The position numbers and the translations under genes are program-made. A stretch of 64,000 nt of DNA, taken from the NCBI RefSeq assembly GCF_016458305.1, contig NZ_JAEMHL010000005.1, positions 186,001-250,000 on the forward strand. The letters run 5' to 3'. Within the stretch, counting starts at the first letter, position 1. Each line of letters starts with the position of its first letter. Shown here piece by piece: positions 44,310 through 54,223 of the stretch. The notes beneath the pieces were generated by a model. That model did not search any database, was not told where the DNA came from, and saw nothing but the letters and a program-made list of their open reading frames with translations. This stretch comes from Geomonas anaerohicana. Its GTDB lineage: Bacteria; Desulfobacterota; Desulfuromonadia; Geobacterales; Geobacteraceae.

Positions 44310-46319
44310 CTGTCCAACGATCTGCTTGAAATCTCGGAGAGACTTGCCGACACCGACGAGGAGCAACGGCGCCTTGCGGTAATGTCCCTGCGCCGCCGTC
44401 CCTTCCCCGAGGTCATGGAACTGCTGTTCCGTGCCATGGGGGACGAGAGCTGGCGGGTGCGCAAGGAGGCGGTCAGCGTGGTCCTGCAGGCGCAGCCGCT
44501 GCAGGTTGCGGAACTCGAAGCCCTGATCGCACTATTGCGCTCCGCCGACAACGCCGGGCTGCGCAACTCCGCCGTCGAGTCGCTGGAACGGATCGGCGTG
44601 CCCGCCGTGGAGCCGCTCTGCGCCCACCTGGGCGATCCCGACCATGACCTGCGCAAGTTCATCATCGACATCCTGGGCAACATCCGCTGCGCCACCTGCC
44701 TGCCGCTTCTGGTGCAGGCGCTCGACGACGAGGACATGAACGTACGGGTGGCCGCCGCCGAGAACCTCGGCAAGATCGGCGACGCCCAGGCGCTGCCGCA
44801 CCTTTTGAAAGTGCTGGACGGAGGCGAGGTCTGGCTGAAGTTCACCGTGCTGGACGCCCTCTCCTCGATCGGGGCGCCGGTGCCGCTTGCCAAGCTCGAA
44901 CCGCTGCTGCAGGAAGGTCTCCTGCGCCGCGCCACCTACGACTGCCTGGGCATCCTGGGGGACCGCAAGTGCCTCCACCTGCTCTTGGAAGGGCTGCACG
45001 ACAAGGCGAAGAACGCCCGCGAGGCGGCCGCCATCGCCCTGATGCGCCAGCGCGGGCGTCTGAGCCTGCAGGAACAGGAAGAACTGGTGGACCGTCCGCT
45101 CCGTGACCTGGCCGGCAGCGCGACCGCCAAGAAGCTGATCGACTCGCTGCACGGCGAGGAGCCGGTGATGATCTCGGCGCTGGCGCAGCTTTGCGGCATC
45201 ATGGGGGACGAGCGTGCCGCGCTGCCACTGGTGCGCGTGGCACGCGCCGACCGCCTGAGAGGGGTCTGCCTGGAGGCGCTGCGCCGTATCGGCGAGCCGG
45301 TGATGCCGCTGCTCCTGGAGCACTTCCCGTTTGCCATCGCCGCCGAACGCGCGGTCGTCGTCCATCTCATCGCCGAAACCGGGCGCCCCGGCAGCGACGA
45401 CCTCCTCTTTGCCGCCCTCGAGGACGAGGGGGCGGAGGTGAGGCGTTGCGCCGCAGTCGCCCTGGGGCGGCTGGCGCCGCAAGGGGCCGCGCCGCGGGTG
45501 GCGCGCCTTTTGGACGATGAAGAGCCGCAGGTGTGCGAAGGGGCCCTGGACGGGCTGCAGCACCTTGCCGCCAGGGATGCCGAAGGCGTCAGTGCCATCT
45601 GTTCCGAGCTCTTGCGCAAACGCGATGCGCGCAAGCGGCGCGACGCCGCCATCATCCTCGGTGCCCTCGCCGACGGAGAGCGGCTCGCCCGGCTGGTGAA
45701 GGACGAGGATGCCACCGTGCGCCGCGCCGCGGTCGCCTCGCTGGCGCGCGTGGACCTGCCCCAGGCCCTGGGGGCACTGACCCTGTCGCTGTCCGACGAG
45801 GAGCCGGAGGTGCGCGCCGCTGCCGCGCAGGCCCTTGCCGAAAAGGGAGGGCACGAGGTGCTGGCGCCGCTGTGCCTGGCTCTGTCCGATGATGATCCCT
45901 GGGTGCAGACCGCGGCCCTCAAGGGGCTCACCGCCGTAGGTGACCCCGAGGCGCTGCCGGGGGTGACCGCCCTGCTGGAGCAGGCGCAGGGGCCGGTGCT
46001 CATCGCCGCCCTGTCCACCCTGGCCGCCCTGGGCGGCGCGCAGGCGCTCGGCCCGGTACGGCAGGCGCTGTACCACGACGACGAGGAAGTGGTAGAAGCC
46101 GCCATCGGCATCCTTGCCGCTCACGGCACGGACTGGATCGCGGAGCACGGCCAGGCGCTTTTGGAGCACCGGCACTGGATGGTGCGGCGTTCCTTCGTGC
46201 GCGCCCTCGCCCAGCTGCAGGGGGGCGATGCGTTGACGGTATTGGATCAGGCGTTGGCCCGGGAGTCGGACCCGCTGGTCAAAGGCGAGATCGTTGAACT
46301 GCTCGACAGGCTGCGCTAA
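44310..46319 (+). CDS. HEAT-repeat protein of the chemosensory cluster, probable CTG start
   Basis: 669 aa if translation begins at CTG 44310 (M-S-N-D-L-L-E-I-S-E), which has AGGAG seven bases upstream; the first ATG (44382) lacks such a site and would cut off the first repeat helix. The whole chain is built of roughly 20 HEAT/PBS-lyase-type repeats of about 31 residues, e.g. DDEDMNVRVAAAENLGKIGD and LSDEEPEVRAAAAQALAEKG. Such solenoids bind proteins. M. xanthus Che7 includes a comparable HEAT protein (Cpc7), from memory. The stop overlaps the cheR start by one base. Confidence 0.85.
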   Translation: MSNDLLEISERLADTDEEQRRLAVMSLRRRPFPEVMELLFRAMGDESWRVRKEAVSVVLQAQPLQVAELEALIALLRSADNAGLRNSAVESLERIGVPAVEPLCAHLGDPDHDLRKFIIDILGNIRCATCLPLLVQALDDEDMNVRVAAAENLGKIGDAQALPHLLKVLDGGEVWLKFTVLDALSSIGAPVPLAKLEPLLQEGLLRRATYDCLGILGDRKCLHLLLEGLHDKAKNAREAAAIALMRQRGRLSLQEQEELVDRPLRDLAGSATAKKLIDSLHGEEPVMISALAQLCGIMGDERAALPLVRVARADRLRGVCLEALRRIGEPVMPLLLEHFPFAIAAERAVVVHLIAETGRPGSDDLLFAALEDEGAEVRRCAAVALGRLAPQGAAPRVARLLDDEEPQVCEGALDGLQHLAARDAEGVSAICSELLRKRDARKRRDAAIILGALADGERLARLVKDEDATVRRAAVASLARVDLPQALGALTLSLSDEEPEVRAAAAQALAEKGGHEVLAPLCLALSDDDPWVQTAALKGLTAVGDPEALPGVTALLEQAQGPVLIAALSTLAALGGAQALGPVRQALYHDDEEVVEAAIGILAAHGTDWIAEHGQALLEHRHWMVRRSFVRALAQLQGGDALTVLDQALARESDPLVKGEIVELLDRLR

Positions 46320-47188
46320 TGCCATATTTCGAACCTGAATTGCAACTGACGGAAGAAGAATTCCGCCTGATAAGGGACCTGATTTACAACCACTGCGGCC
46401 TCTTCTTCGACGACGACAGCAAGTACCTGCTGGACCGCCGACTCGGGCAGCGCGTGGCCCATCACAACCTGTCGGGCTTTCGTGAGTACTACCAGTTCCT
46501 GAAGTACGATCGCAGGAGGGACCAGGAGATCGCCGACATCATGGATCTCCTCACCACCAACGAGACCTACTTCTTCCGCGAGGCGTTTCAGCTGCGCGCC
46601 TTCACCGACGAGATCGTTCCCGAGGTGATGAAGCTCAAGCAGCGCGAACGTACCCTGCGTATCTGGAGTGCGGGGTGTTCCACCGGCGAGGAGCCCTACA
46701 CCATCGCCATGCTCCTCCTGGAGATGGGGTGCCTCCACGGCTGGCGGGTGGAGATCGTCGGCTCCGACATCAGCCAGCGCGTGGTGCAGCACGCCCGCAA
46801 GGGGATCTACACCAAGGCGTCCTTCCGCGCCACCGACGAGCGCTATCTGAAGCGGTTCTTCACCGAGACCGACGAGGGATACCGCATCTGCGACGAGGTG
46901 CGCGAGCTGGTCACCATCAGCCAGATGAACCTGTTCGACGCCAACCGGCTGGCGTTGTTGGGCAAGATGGACGTCATCTTCTGCCGCAACGTGATCATCT
47001 ATTTCGACCAGGCCTCGAAGAAGCGGGTGATCGAGTCGTTCTACAACACGCTGCGCGGCGGGGGCTACCTCCTTTTGGGGCACTCGGAGTCCCTGATGAA
47101 CCTGTCCACGGCCTTTGCGCTAAGGCACCTGAAAAACGACATGGTCTACCAGAAAACGGATACGACCGGCGGCGGAGTGGCCTCGTGA
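46319..47188 (+). CDS. cheR: Chemotaxis protein methyltransferase CheR
   Basis: 289 aa. The N-terminal helical domain ([21 protein letters not shown]) is followed by the SAM-binding domain with [18 protein letters not shown] near residue 115 and the conserved [10 protein letters not shown] near residue 220. It methylates glutamates of chemoreceptors. Because no receptor gene lies in this cluster, its target must be encoded elsewhere, or be non-canonical. The stop overlaps the cheB start (GTGA). Confidence 0.95.
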   Translation: MPYFEPELQLTEEEFRLIRDLIYNHCGLFFDDDSKYLLDRRLGQRVAHHNLSGFREYYQFLKYDRRRDQEIADIMDLLTTNETYFFREAFQLRAFTDEIVPEVMKLKQRERTLRIWSAGCSTGEEPYTIAMLLLEMGCLHGWRVEIVGSDISQRVVQHARKGIYTKASFRATDERYLKRFFTETDEGYRICDEVRELVTISQMNLFDANRLALLGKMDVIFCRNVIIYFDQASKKRVIESFYNTLRGGGYLLLGHSESLMNLSTAFALRHLKNDMVYQKTDTTGGGVAS

Positions 47189-48252
47189 AAAAGATACGGG
47201 TAGTAGTCGTAGACGATTCGGCCTATAATCGGCGCGCCATCACCAGGATGCTGGAAGAGCTTCCGGGGGTCCAGGTGGTCGGCTACGCCACCAACGGCGA
47301 GGAGGGGATCCGCAGGGTGATCGATCTCACCCCGGACCTGGTGACGCTCGACCTCGAGATGCCGCGCATGGACGGCTTCACCATGCTGCGTATCCTGATG
47401 GCGACTACGCCGGTCCCGGTGATCGTGATCAGCTCCACCTCCGGCGACGAGAAGGTGTTCAAGGCGCTGGAGCTGGGTGCCGTCGACTTCATCGCCAAGC
47501 CGACCAGCGTCATCTCCGACGAACTGCTGAAGATCCAGCAGGACCTGCACCAGAAGGTCCAGGCGGTCTTCAAGCTGAACATGGCCCGGGTGCAGAAACG
47601 GACCGAGCCGGCCCCACCTGCGGCCGAGGTTGCCGTCCCCACGGCTCCCGCCGGGACCGCGAGCACCATAGACATCGTCGCCATAGGCTCCTCTACGGGC
47701 GGCCCGCCGGCCCTGCAGCGCATCTTCTCCTCCTTCAAGGATGCGCCTCCCTTCGCCATGGTGATTTCCCAGCACATGCCGGCCGGGTTCACCACCGCCT
47801 TCGCCGAGAGGCTGAACCGCAGCACCGGCTTCGAGGTGCGCGAGGCGAAGGACGGTGACGAGGTGCTCCCGGGACGTGCGCTCATCGCCCCCGGCGGGCA
47901 CAACCTGGTCTTCGCCAGGCTGGGCGACAAGGTGGTGGCGCGCATCGTGCCTCCCGGCCCCAAGGACCGTTACATCCCGTCGGTGGACGTCATGTTCCGC
48001 TCCTGCGCCGAGCTCTACAAGAACCGGATGCTGGCCGTGGTACTGACCGGTATGGGCAACGACGGCGCCCTCGGGGTGCGCGAGGCGAAGAAGGTGGGTG
48101 CCCAGGTGGTGGCCGAGTCCGAGGACTCCGCCGTGGTTTTCGGCATGCCGCGCGAGGCGATCGCCACGGGCGTGGTGGACCGGGTGGTGCCCATGGACGG
48201 CATGGTGCGTGAAATAGTGCTTCGTTGCGGCCTCTTGCCGCGATTCGCTTGA
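47185..48252 (+). CDS. cheB: Chemotaxis response regulator-methylesterase CheB
   Basis: 355 aa from the GTG at 47185. An N-terminal receiver ([30 protein letters not shown]) is joined by a Pro/Ala linker to the methylesterase domain with catalytic Ser in [10 protein letters not shown], His in [10 protein letters not shown] and Asp in [11 protein letters not shown]. It removes methyl groups or deamidates receptors when phosphorylated by CheA. The long frame extending back into cheR is a shadow. Confidence 0.95.
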   Translation: MKKIRVVVVDDSAYNRRAITRMLEELPGVQVVGYATNGEEGIRRVIDLTPDLVTLDLEMPRMDGFTMLRILMATTPVPVIVISSTSGDEKVFKALELGAVDFIAKPTSVISDELLKIQQDLHQKVQAVFKLNMARVQKRTEPAPPAAEVAVPTAPAGTASTIDIVAIGSSTGGPPALQRIFSSFKDAPPFAMVISQHMPAGFTTAFAERLNRSTGFEVREAKDGDEVLPGRALIAPGGHNLVFARLGDKVVARIVPPGPKDRYIPSVDVMFRSCAELYKNRMLAVVLTGMGNDGALGVREAKKVGAQVVAESEDSAVVFGMPREAIATGVVDRVVPMDGMVREIVLRCGLLPRFA

Positions 48253-48279
48253 TCAACTAGACGTAAATTCGGGGTGCGC

Positions 48280-49098
48280 ATGCAAAAGGACGATGAACGG
48301 CTGGTTCATAGCAGGGGCGAGGAGTTCCTGCAGGTTTTCAAAAAAGGGGCGGAGTTCACCCAGGAACTTTTGAGGGAGAACGAGCGTCTGAGGTTCCGGC
48401 TGCTGGAACTGGAGAAATCCCAGATGTCGGGTGAGCCGGCGCCGGCCGCCGAGCTGAAGAAGCTCAACGAGCGGATCGCCGATCTGGAGCAGGAAAAGCA
48501 GGAGATCCTGGACCGCATCAAGCACGTCGAGGAAGAAAACCAGGATTTTGCCGCACGCTACCTGGAGATCGAGGATGAGAACAACAACCTCGCCAATCTC
48601 TACATCGCGAGCTACCAGCTCCACTCCACGCTCGACTTCAAGGAAGTGCTCCAGATCATCACGGAGATCATCATCAACCTGATCGGTGCCGAGGAGTTCG
48701 CCATCATGCTGCTCGACGAGAAGAGCGACGAGCTGCAGGCCGTCTCCACGGAGGGGATAGAGCGCAGCGAGATCCCGTCGTTCCGTCTCGGCAAGGGGAT
48801 CATCGGGAGCGTGGCGCAGTCCGGCGAGAATCATTTCGCCAGCGACTTCGACAGCTACGAGCGTGACTTCAGCGCCCCGATGGTCTGCATCCCGCTCAAG
48901 ATCAAGGAGCACGTCATCGGCGTGCTGGCCATCTACAAGCTGTTGATGCAGAAAAAGGAATTTGCCGCCGTGGATTACGAGCTTTTCACCCTGCTGGCCG
49001 GCCATGCCGCCACCGCCATCTTCAGCTCGCGTCTCTACAGCGATTCCGAGCGCAAGTTGTCGACCATCCAAGGGTTTATCGATCTATTGACGAAATAG
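48280..49098 (+). CDS. Coiled-coil GAF domain protein
   Basis: 272 aa from the ATG at 48280 with GGGG upstream. Residues about 15-100 are a long charged coiled coil (ELLRENERLRFRLLELEKSQ). Residues about 112-265 are a GAF domain (LDFKEVLQIITEIIINLIGA, APMVCIPLKIKEHVIGVLAI). No enzymatic output domain. It could be a soluble sensor feeding the CheA system in place of an integral receptor, which is an inference from its place in the cluster only. Confidence 0.85.
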   Translation: MQKDDERLVHSRGEEFLQVFKKGAEFTQELLRENERLRFRLLELEKSQMSGEPAPAAELKKLNERIADLEQEKQEILDRIKHVEEENQDFAARYLEIEDENNNLANLYIASYQLHSTLDFKEVLQIITEIIINLIGAEEFAIMLLDEKSDELQAVSTEGIERSEIPSFRLGKGIIGSVAQSGENHFASDFDSYERDFSAPMVCIPLKIKEHVIGVLAIYKLLMQKKEFAAVDYELFTLLAGHAATAIFSSRLYSDSERKLSTIQGFIDLLTK

Positions 49099-49127
49099 CC
49101 AGCAGTGCAATGGGGGATACAGTTCAG

Positions 49128-49505
49128 ATGTCAGATTACAACGTATTGATAGTTGAAGATTCACCCACCATGAGGCAGCTCATCGCCTTTGCGCTGAAGC
49201 GGATCCGGGGGGTGCGCATAGTCGAGGCCAACGACGGTGTCGACGGGTTGAAGAAACTTTCCTCGGAGCGTTTCGACCTGATCCTGACCGACATCAACAT
49301 GCCGATCATGGACGGTCTGAAGTTGGTGAGTCTGGTGCGTAACGACGCCAACTACAAGACCATACCCATTGTGGTCATCACCACCGAGGGGGCCCAGGAA
49401 GACCGTGAGCGTGCCCTTGCGCTGGGAGCCAACGACTACATCACCAAGCCGATCCAGCCGACCAAGATTCTGGATGTAGCCAAGAACCTGCTCCGGATCG
49501 TCTAA
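49128..49505 (+). CDS. CheY-like response regulator
   Basis: 125 aa from the ATG at 49128 (MSDYNVLIVEDSPTMRQ); the earlier ATG at 49110 lacks a ribosome-binding site. Acceptor Asp is in LILTDINMPIMDGLKL, with VVITTEG and YITKPIQPTKIL following. This is the last gene of the chemosensory cluster and the third stand-alone receiver in it. It is closest in style to classical CheY. Confidence 0.9.
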   Translation: MSDYNVLIVEDSPTMRQLIAFALKRIRGVRIVEANDGVDGLKKLSSERFDLILTDINMPIMDGLKLVSLVRNDANYKTIPIVVITTEGAQEDRERALALGANDYITKPIQPTKILDVAKNLLRIV

Positions 49506-49539
49506 CCGGTTGCACCGGTCCACGCATCCCCCCGTCCCG

Positions 49540-49690
49540 CTCCTCCGCGAAGAGGGCGGGGAGGGGAGTGCCCTCGGCACCGTCCACCGTTGTCACGCCC
49601 GAGGTGTCGCCGCGTCCCCCGGTTTCGCCGGTCCACACGGCCACCGGCTCCACCGGGTCCACCGGGTCCACCAAGTTTTCGCAACCAGAG
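49540..49690. repeat. GC-rich element plus 9-bp tandem repeats
   Basis: A diverged CTCCTCCGCGAAGAGGGCGG element (about 49540-49566) is followed at about 49645-49675 by three near-identical 9-bp units (CCGGCTCCA, CCGGGTCCA, CCGGGTCCA). It fills part of the gap between the chemosensory cluster and leuS. Confidence 0.5.
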
Positions 49691-49746
49691 GTTGCCGACT
49701 ATAAAATATTGCGCGTCCCGTCAGGGGCGCTGGAAGGCGGGGTTTA

Positions 49747-52221
49747 ATGGAAGAAAAATACCTTCCCTCAGCAGTCGAGGGCAAATGGCAGCAGTACTGG
49801 GCTACCCACAACAGCTTCAAGGCAACCGTAGACGCCAACAAGAAGAAGTACTACCTCCTGGAGATGTTCCCCTATCCCTCCGGCAAGATCCACATGGGTC
49901 ACGTCAGGAACTACTCCATCGGCGACGTCATTGCCCGCTTCAAGAGGATGCAGGGCTACAACGTGCTGCACCCGATGGGTTGGGACGCCTTCGGCATGCC
50001 GGCTGAAAACGCCGCCATCCAGAACAAGAGCCACCCCGCCAAGTGGACCTACGAGAACATCGCCTACATGCGCGGCCAGTTGAAGCGCCTGGGCCTTTCC
50101 TACGACTGGGACCGCGAGCTCGCCACCTGCGACCTCGACTACTACAAGTGGGAGCAGAAAATCTTCCTGGAGATGTACAAGAAGGGGCTCGCCTACAAGA
50201 AGTCCTCCGCCGTCAACTGGTGCCCCAAGTGCGAAACGGTGCTCGCCAACGAGCAGGTCGAGGACGGCTGCTGCTGGCGCTGCGACTCCCTGGTCGAGCA
50301 GAAGGAGCTGGAACAGTGGTCCTTCCGCATCACCAACTACGCCCAGGAACTTCTGGATGACACCTACAAGCTGACCGGCTGGCCCGAGCGCGTGCTCACC
50401 ATGCAGCGCAACTGGATCGGCCGCTCGGTCGGCTGCGAGATCGACTTCCCGCTCGAGAACGGCCTCACCAAGATCAAGGTCTTCACCACCCGTCAGGACA
50501 CCCTGTTCGGCGCCACCTTCATGTCGCTGGCCGCCGAGCACCCGCTCGCCCTCGACCTCGCGACTGCCGGCCAGCGTGCCGCCGTGGAAGCCTTCATCGA
50601 CAAGGTGAAAAAGACCGACCGCATCAAGCGCTCCGCTGAGGACCAGGAGAAGGAAGGCGTCTTCACCGGCTCCTACTGCATCAACCCGGTCACCAACGTC
50701 AAGATGCCCATCTACCTGGCCAACTTCGTCCTCATGGGCTACGGCACCGGCGCCGTCATGGCCGTACCGACCCACGACCAGCGCGACTTCGAGTTCGCCA
50801 AGAAGTACGACCTGCCGCTCAAGGTGGTGATCCAGCCCGAAGGTGAGGCCCTCGATCCGGCCACCATGATCGAGGCCTACACCGCCGAAGGGACCATGGT
50901 CAACTCCGGCCGCTTCGACGGTATGGGCAACGACGACGCCAAGGAAGCCATCGCGGACTTCCTCGAGAAGGAAGGGATCGGCAAGAAGACTGTCAACTTC
51001 CGCCTGCGCGACTGGGGTATCTCCCGCCAGCGTTACTGGGGCAACCCGATCCCGGTCATCAACTGCGACCTGTGCGGCGTCGTCCCCGTTCCCGAAGCGG
51101 AGCTCCCGGTCGTGCTCCCGATGGACGCCGAGTTCACCGGTGAGGGGGGCAACCCGCTGGCCCGCGTGGACAGCTTCACCACCTGCACCTGTCCGCAGTG
51201 CGGCGAGGCCGCGCGCCGCGAGACCGACACCATGGATACCTTCGTGCAGTCCTCCTGGTACTTCCTGCGCTACTGCTCGCCGAAATTCACCGCGGGCCCG
51301 CTGGACCGCGAGCAGGTCGAGCACTGGATGCCGGTGGATCAGTACATCGGCGGCATCGAGCATGCCGTCCTGCACCTGCTCTACGCCCGTTTCTTCACCA
51401 AGGTGCTCAGGGACCTGGGCTACTGCAATGTCGACGAGCCGTTCTCCAACCTGCTCACCCAGGGGATGGTGATCAAGGACGGCGCCAAGATGTCCAAGTC
51501 CAAGGGGAACGTGGTCGATCCCAACGCCCTCATCGAGCGCTACGGTGCCGATACCGCAAGGCTCTTCTCCCTGTTTGCCGCGCCGCCGGAGAAGGACCTC
51601 GACTGGAGCGACCAGGGCGTGGACGGCAGCTACCGCTTCCTGAACCGCGTCTGGCGCCTGGTCTACGACGTGCTCCCCGCAGTCAAGGGCGTCGGTGCCG
51701 TGCAGCCCGACCAGCTCTCCGCGGAAGGGAAGAAGCTGCGCCGCGCGGTGCACAAGACCATCAAGAAGGTCTCCGAGGACATCGAGGACCGCTTCCACTT
51801 CAACACCGCCATTGCCGCGGTAATGGAGCTGGTCAACGCCATCCAGGGCTTTGCCGCCAAGGACGCCCCGGAAAACGTGGCCGTGGTGCGCGAGGCGGTG
51901 GAGTCGGTGGTGCGCCTGCTGGCTCCCTTCGTCCCGCACTTCGCCGAGGAACTCTGGACCGAACTCGGCCATGAGGTTGCCCTGGAGCAGGCCGGCTGGC
52001 CCGGCTACGACGCCGATGCCGTGGTCGACGAGGAAATCACCGTCGTCATCCAGGTCAACGGCAAGCTGAGAAGCAAGCTCACCGTCGCCCCTGACGCCAA
52101 GGAGGACGATGTCCGCGCCGCCGCACTGGCCGACGACAAGATCATCCCCTACCTGGAAGGGAAGAACGTCAAGAAGGTGGTCTACGTCCCGGGCAAGCTG
52201 GTCAGCATCGTCGTCGCCTAG
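49747..52221 (+). CDS. leuS: Leucyl-tRNA synthetase
   Basis: 824 aa. The class I signatures are [14 protein letters not shown] (HIGH) near residue 40 and [10 protein letters not shown] near residue 580. The editing domain CP1 is recognisable by [13 protein letters not shown] and [15 protein letters not shown], and the anticodon-binding and C-terminal domains follow. The length is normal. lptE follows 14 bp downstream and holA after that, a common gene order. Confidence 0.97.
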   Translation: MEEKYLPSAVEGKWQQYWATHNSFKATVDANKKKYYLLEMFPYPSGKIHMGHVRNYSIGDVIARFKRMQGYNVLHPMGWDAFGMPAENAAIQNKSHPAKWTYENIAYMRGQLKRLGLSYDWDRELATCDLDYYKWEQKIFLEMYKKGLAYKKSSAVNWCPKCETVLANEQVEDGCCWRCDSLVEQKELEQWSFRITNYAQELLDDTYKLTGWPERVLTMQRNWIGRSVGCEIDFPLENGLTKIKVFTTRQDTLFGATFMSLAAEHPLALDLATAGQRAAVEAFIDKVKKTDRIKRSAEDQEKEGVFTGSYCINPVTNVKMPIYLANFVLMGYGTGAVMAVPTHDQRDFEFAKKYDLPLKVVIQPEGEALDPATMIEAYTAEGTMVNSGRFDGMGNDDAKEAIADFLEKEGIGKKTVNFRLRDWGISRQRYWGNPIPVINCDLCGVVPVPEAELPVVLPMDAEFTGEGGNPLARVDSFTTCTCPQCGEAARRETDTMDTFVQSSWYFLRYCSPKFTAGPLDREQVEHWMPVDQYIGGIEHAVLHLLYARFFTKVLRDLGYCNVDEPFSNLLTQGMVIKDGAKMSKSKGNVVDPNALIERYGADTARLFSLFAAPPEKDLDWSDQGVDGSYRFLNRVWRLVYDVLPAVKGVGAVQPDQLSAEGKKLRRAVHKTIKKVSEDIEDRFHFNTAIAAVMELVNAIQGFAAKDAPENVAVVREAVESVVRLLAPFVPHFAEELWTELGHEVALEQAGWPGYDADAVVDEEITVVIQVNGKLRSKLTVAPDAKEDDVRAAALADDKIIPYLEGKNVKKVVYVPGKLVSIVVA

Positions 52222-52235
52222 GCGTGAGGAGAACA

Positions 52236-52760
52236 ATGACAGCCACCAGGCTCTTCACAATGCTCCGTTGGCTCACCCTGCTCGCCGCACTATTCGCCGG
52301 CGGTTGCAGTTACAGTCCGGTGATCCAGCATGGCCCCCTGGCCGGCGCCAACGGCGTCAACGTGGTGCTCTTCGCCAACAAGAGCTACCGCGCCGGCGTG
52401 GAGGCGGTCTTGGCCCAAGAGATGATCAACGAGTTCAACTTCCGGACCGGCGGCAAGGTGCTTCCCGGGGATCGGGCGGACTACGAGCTGTCCGGGGTAG
52501 TGCTCTCCTACAACAGCGTCCCGGTCTCCTATACCGCGGCCGATGTCATCAGGGAGTACAACGCCATCCTCTCGGTGCAGGCCACCCTGCGCGACCAGAA
52601 GTCGCATCGGGTAGTCTGGAAGGGGGATGTCACCGAGCAGCAGGTCTATCCCGTCAACGCCAACATCGCCCTGCAGCAGGATGCCGAGGAAGCCGCCATC
52701 GAGAAGATCAGCCGGCGCGTTTCCGAGCGGATCTGGCAGAAGCTCGGCGAGCGTTTCTAG
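52236..52760 (+). CDS. lptE: LPS-assembly lipoprotein LptE
   Basis: 174 aa from the ATG at 52236, with GAGGAG upstream; the GTG at 52224 overlaps that site. A lipoprotein signal ends in the lipobox LFAGGC. The mature part (VNVVLFANKSYRAGVEAVLA, NEFNFRTGG, VVLSYNSVPVSYTAADV) follows the LptE pattern. It should plug the LptD barrel in the outer membrane. The leuS-lptE-holA order supports the assignment, since the family diverges strongly in sequence. Confidence 0.88.
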   Translation: MTATRLFTMLRWLTLLAALFAGGCSYSPVIQHGPLAGANGVNVVLFANKSYRAGVEAVLAQEMINEFNFRTGGKVLPGDRADYELSGVVLSYNSVPVSYTAADVIREYNAILSVQATLRDQKSHRVVWKGDVTEQQVYPVNANIALQQDAEEAAIEKISRRVSERIWQKLGERF

Positions 52761-52788
52761 GGACCGACGACAACTGCGAAGACCGACG

Positions 52789-52826
52789 CCGCCCATTCAG
52801 CATCAGGCTGGGTGGGCGGTTTTTTT
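52789..52826 (+). terminator. Rho-independent terminator between lptE and holA
   Basis: CCGCCCATTCAGC (52789-52801) pairs with GCTGGGTGGGCGG (52807-52819), with two G-T pairs, then seven T residues. Readthrough into holA 15 bp later seems likely, or holA has its own promoter. Confidence 0.8.
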
Positions 52827-52840
52827 GAGATGAGGTAGAG

Positions 52841-53830
52841 ATGAAACCGGAAGAGTTCAACAAGGCGGTGGAAAAGGGAGAGCTGGCATCGCTGTACCTT
52901 CTGTACGGCGATGAACCGTACCTCGTGGAGCGGGCGGTCAAGAAGCTGATGGACCGGGCTGTCGATCCCGGCTTTCGCGATTTCAACCTCGACATCTTCT
53001 ACGGCAACGAATGCAAGGGAGAGGAGGTTTTCAGCGCCGCTCAGACGCTCCCCATGTTTGCCGACCGCCGCGTCGTGCTGGTGAAGAAGGGGGGCGATCT
53101 TTCCGCCCACGCCATGGAAGTGCTCCTGCCGTACCTGCAGGATCCCTCGCCCGGCACCTGTCTCATCCTGCAGGCCGAGAAGGTCGACGGCCGCAAGAAG
53201 TTCTACGCCGACTTCAAGAAGCGCGGCGAAGCCGTCGAGTTCAAGCGCCCCTACGAGAACCAGCTCGGCCCCTACGTCCGCGACGAGGTGCGCGCCGCCG
53301 GCAAGAAGATCGAGCCTGCCGCGGCCGAACTGCTCGCCTACCTGGTGGGCAACAACCTGCAGGAACTCGTTTCCCAGATCGAGAAGCTCTGTATCTACTG
53401 CGGCAAGAAGGAAACGGTAGCCGTTGCCGACGTCAAAGCCATCGTATCCGACACCAAGGTGGAAAGCGTCTTCGAGTTCACCGATGCCCTGGGCAGTAAG
53501 GACCTCCCCCGCGCCTTGAAGATGCTCACCGCGCTCTTGCAGGACGGCGAGGTTCCCCTGCGCATGCTGGGAGCCGTGGCGCGGCATTTCCGCCAGCTCT
53601 GGCAGGTGCGGGAGCTTCTGGACAGGAAGGTGCCCCAGTCCGAGCTCGCCAAGGCGTCCGGGATCAATCCGTACTTCCTGGGCAAGGTGACGGCGCAGGC
53701 GCGCAACTACACGACAGCGGAGCTGCAGCGGATTTTCGAGCGGATGTTGGAGTTGGACCTGGCCTTCAAGTCCGGCGGGTTGGAAGAGCCACTCTTCGAG
53801 CGTTTCGTGATGGAGGCGTGCCGGCGCTAG
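52841..53830 (+). CDS. holA: DNA polymerase III delta subunit
   Basis: 329 aa. The N-terminal segment LYLLYGDEPYLVERAVKKLM and the downstream pattern of a AAA+-like clamp-loader subunit without a functional P-loop identify HolA. The C-terminal collar domain contains DGEVPLRMLGAVARHFRQLW. It opens the beta clamp for loading. It starts after the terminator-like hairpin behind lptE. Confidence 0.92.
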   Translation: MKPEEFNKAVEKGELASLYLLYGDEPYLVERAVKKLMDRAVDPGFRDFNLDIFYGNECKGEEVFSAAQTLPMFADRRVVLVKKGGDLSAHAMEVLLPYLQDPSPGTCLILQAEKVDGRKKFYADFKKRGEAVEFKRPYENQLGPYVRDEVRAAGKKIEPAAAELLAYLVGNNLQELVSQIEKLCIYCGKKETVAVADVKAIVSDTKVESVFEFTDALGSKDLPRALKMLTALLQDGEVPLRMLGAVARHFRQLWQVRELLDRKVPQSELAKASGINPYFLGKVTAQARNYTTAELQRIFERMLELDLAFKSGGLEEPLFERFVMEACRR

Positions 53831-53832
53831 GA

Positions 53833-53870
53833 GTCCTCTCCCCCGGAGGGGGAGGGGTTAGGGAGGGGGC
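53833..53870. repeat. GC-rich CCCCCGGAGGGGGAGG intergenic element
   Basis: CTCTCCCCCGGAGGGGGAGG then TTAGGGAGGGGGC directly after the holA stop codon; same family as 2481-2576. Confidence 0.5.
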
Positions 53871-53902
53871 TTTTTCTGCAGAAGCGAGAAAGCAGAAACT
53901 AG

Positions 53903-53933
53903 AAAAGGGAATTCCCGGCGGGAATTCCCTTTT
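53903..53933. terminator. Bidirectional terminator between holA and rpsT
   Basis: AAAAGGGAATTCC (53903-53915) pairs with GGAATTCCCTTTT (53921-53933) over a 5-base loop, with A and T runs on the two sides. Confidence 0.88.
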
Positions 53934-53959
53934 TTGCTTTCATGTAATCCGCTACCGGA

Positions 53960-54223
53960 CTAGGCCAGGGTGTTGACCAGTTTGGTGAGGCGGGAAACGT
54001 TCCTGGAAGCGTTGGAGGAGTGGATGATCCCCTTGGTTGCAGCGCCGTCGATGACCGGGATAGCAGCAGCCAGAGCAGCCTTTGCAGCATCCTGATCCTT
54101 GGTGGCAACCGCTTCGCGGACGCGCTTGATGAAAGTGCGCAGGGTAGAACGCTCGTGTTTGTTGCGCTCAGTCCTCTTTGCGGTCTGCTTGATCCTCTTC
54201 ATTGCCGATTTATGATTTGCCAA
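53960..54223 (-). CDS. rpsT: 30S ribosomal protein S20, TTG start
   Basis: 87 aa. It starts at a TTG codon (M-A-N-H-K-S-A-M-K) with GGAGG five bases upstream, and the length matches the family. Highly basic ([18 protein letters not shown]) with three predicted helices that bind 16S rRNA. In E. coli rpsT also begins with UUG, and S20 represses its own translation, so the same control is plausible here. Confidence 0.96.
   Translation of the reverse strand: MANHKSAMKRIKQTAKRTERNKHERSTLRTFIKRVREAVATKDQDAAKAALAAAIPVIDGAATKGIIHSSNASRNVSRLTKLVNTLA

Noticed and set aside
49768..52236. 822-codon open frame antisense to leuS
   Set aside because: Same codon-composition artefact; leuS itself has all motifs.
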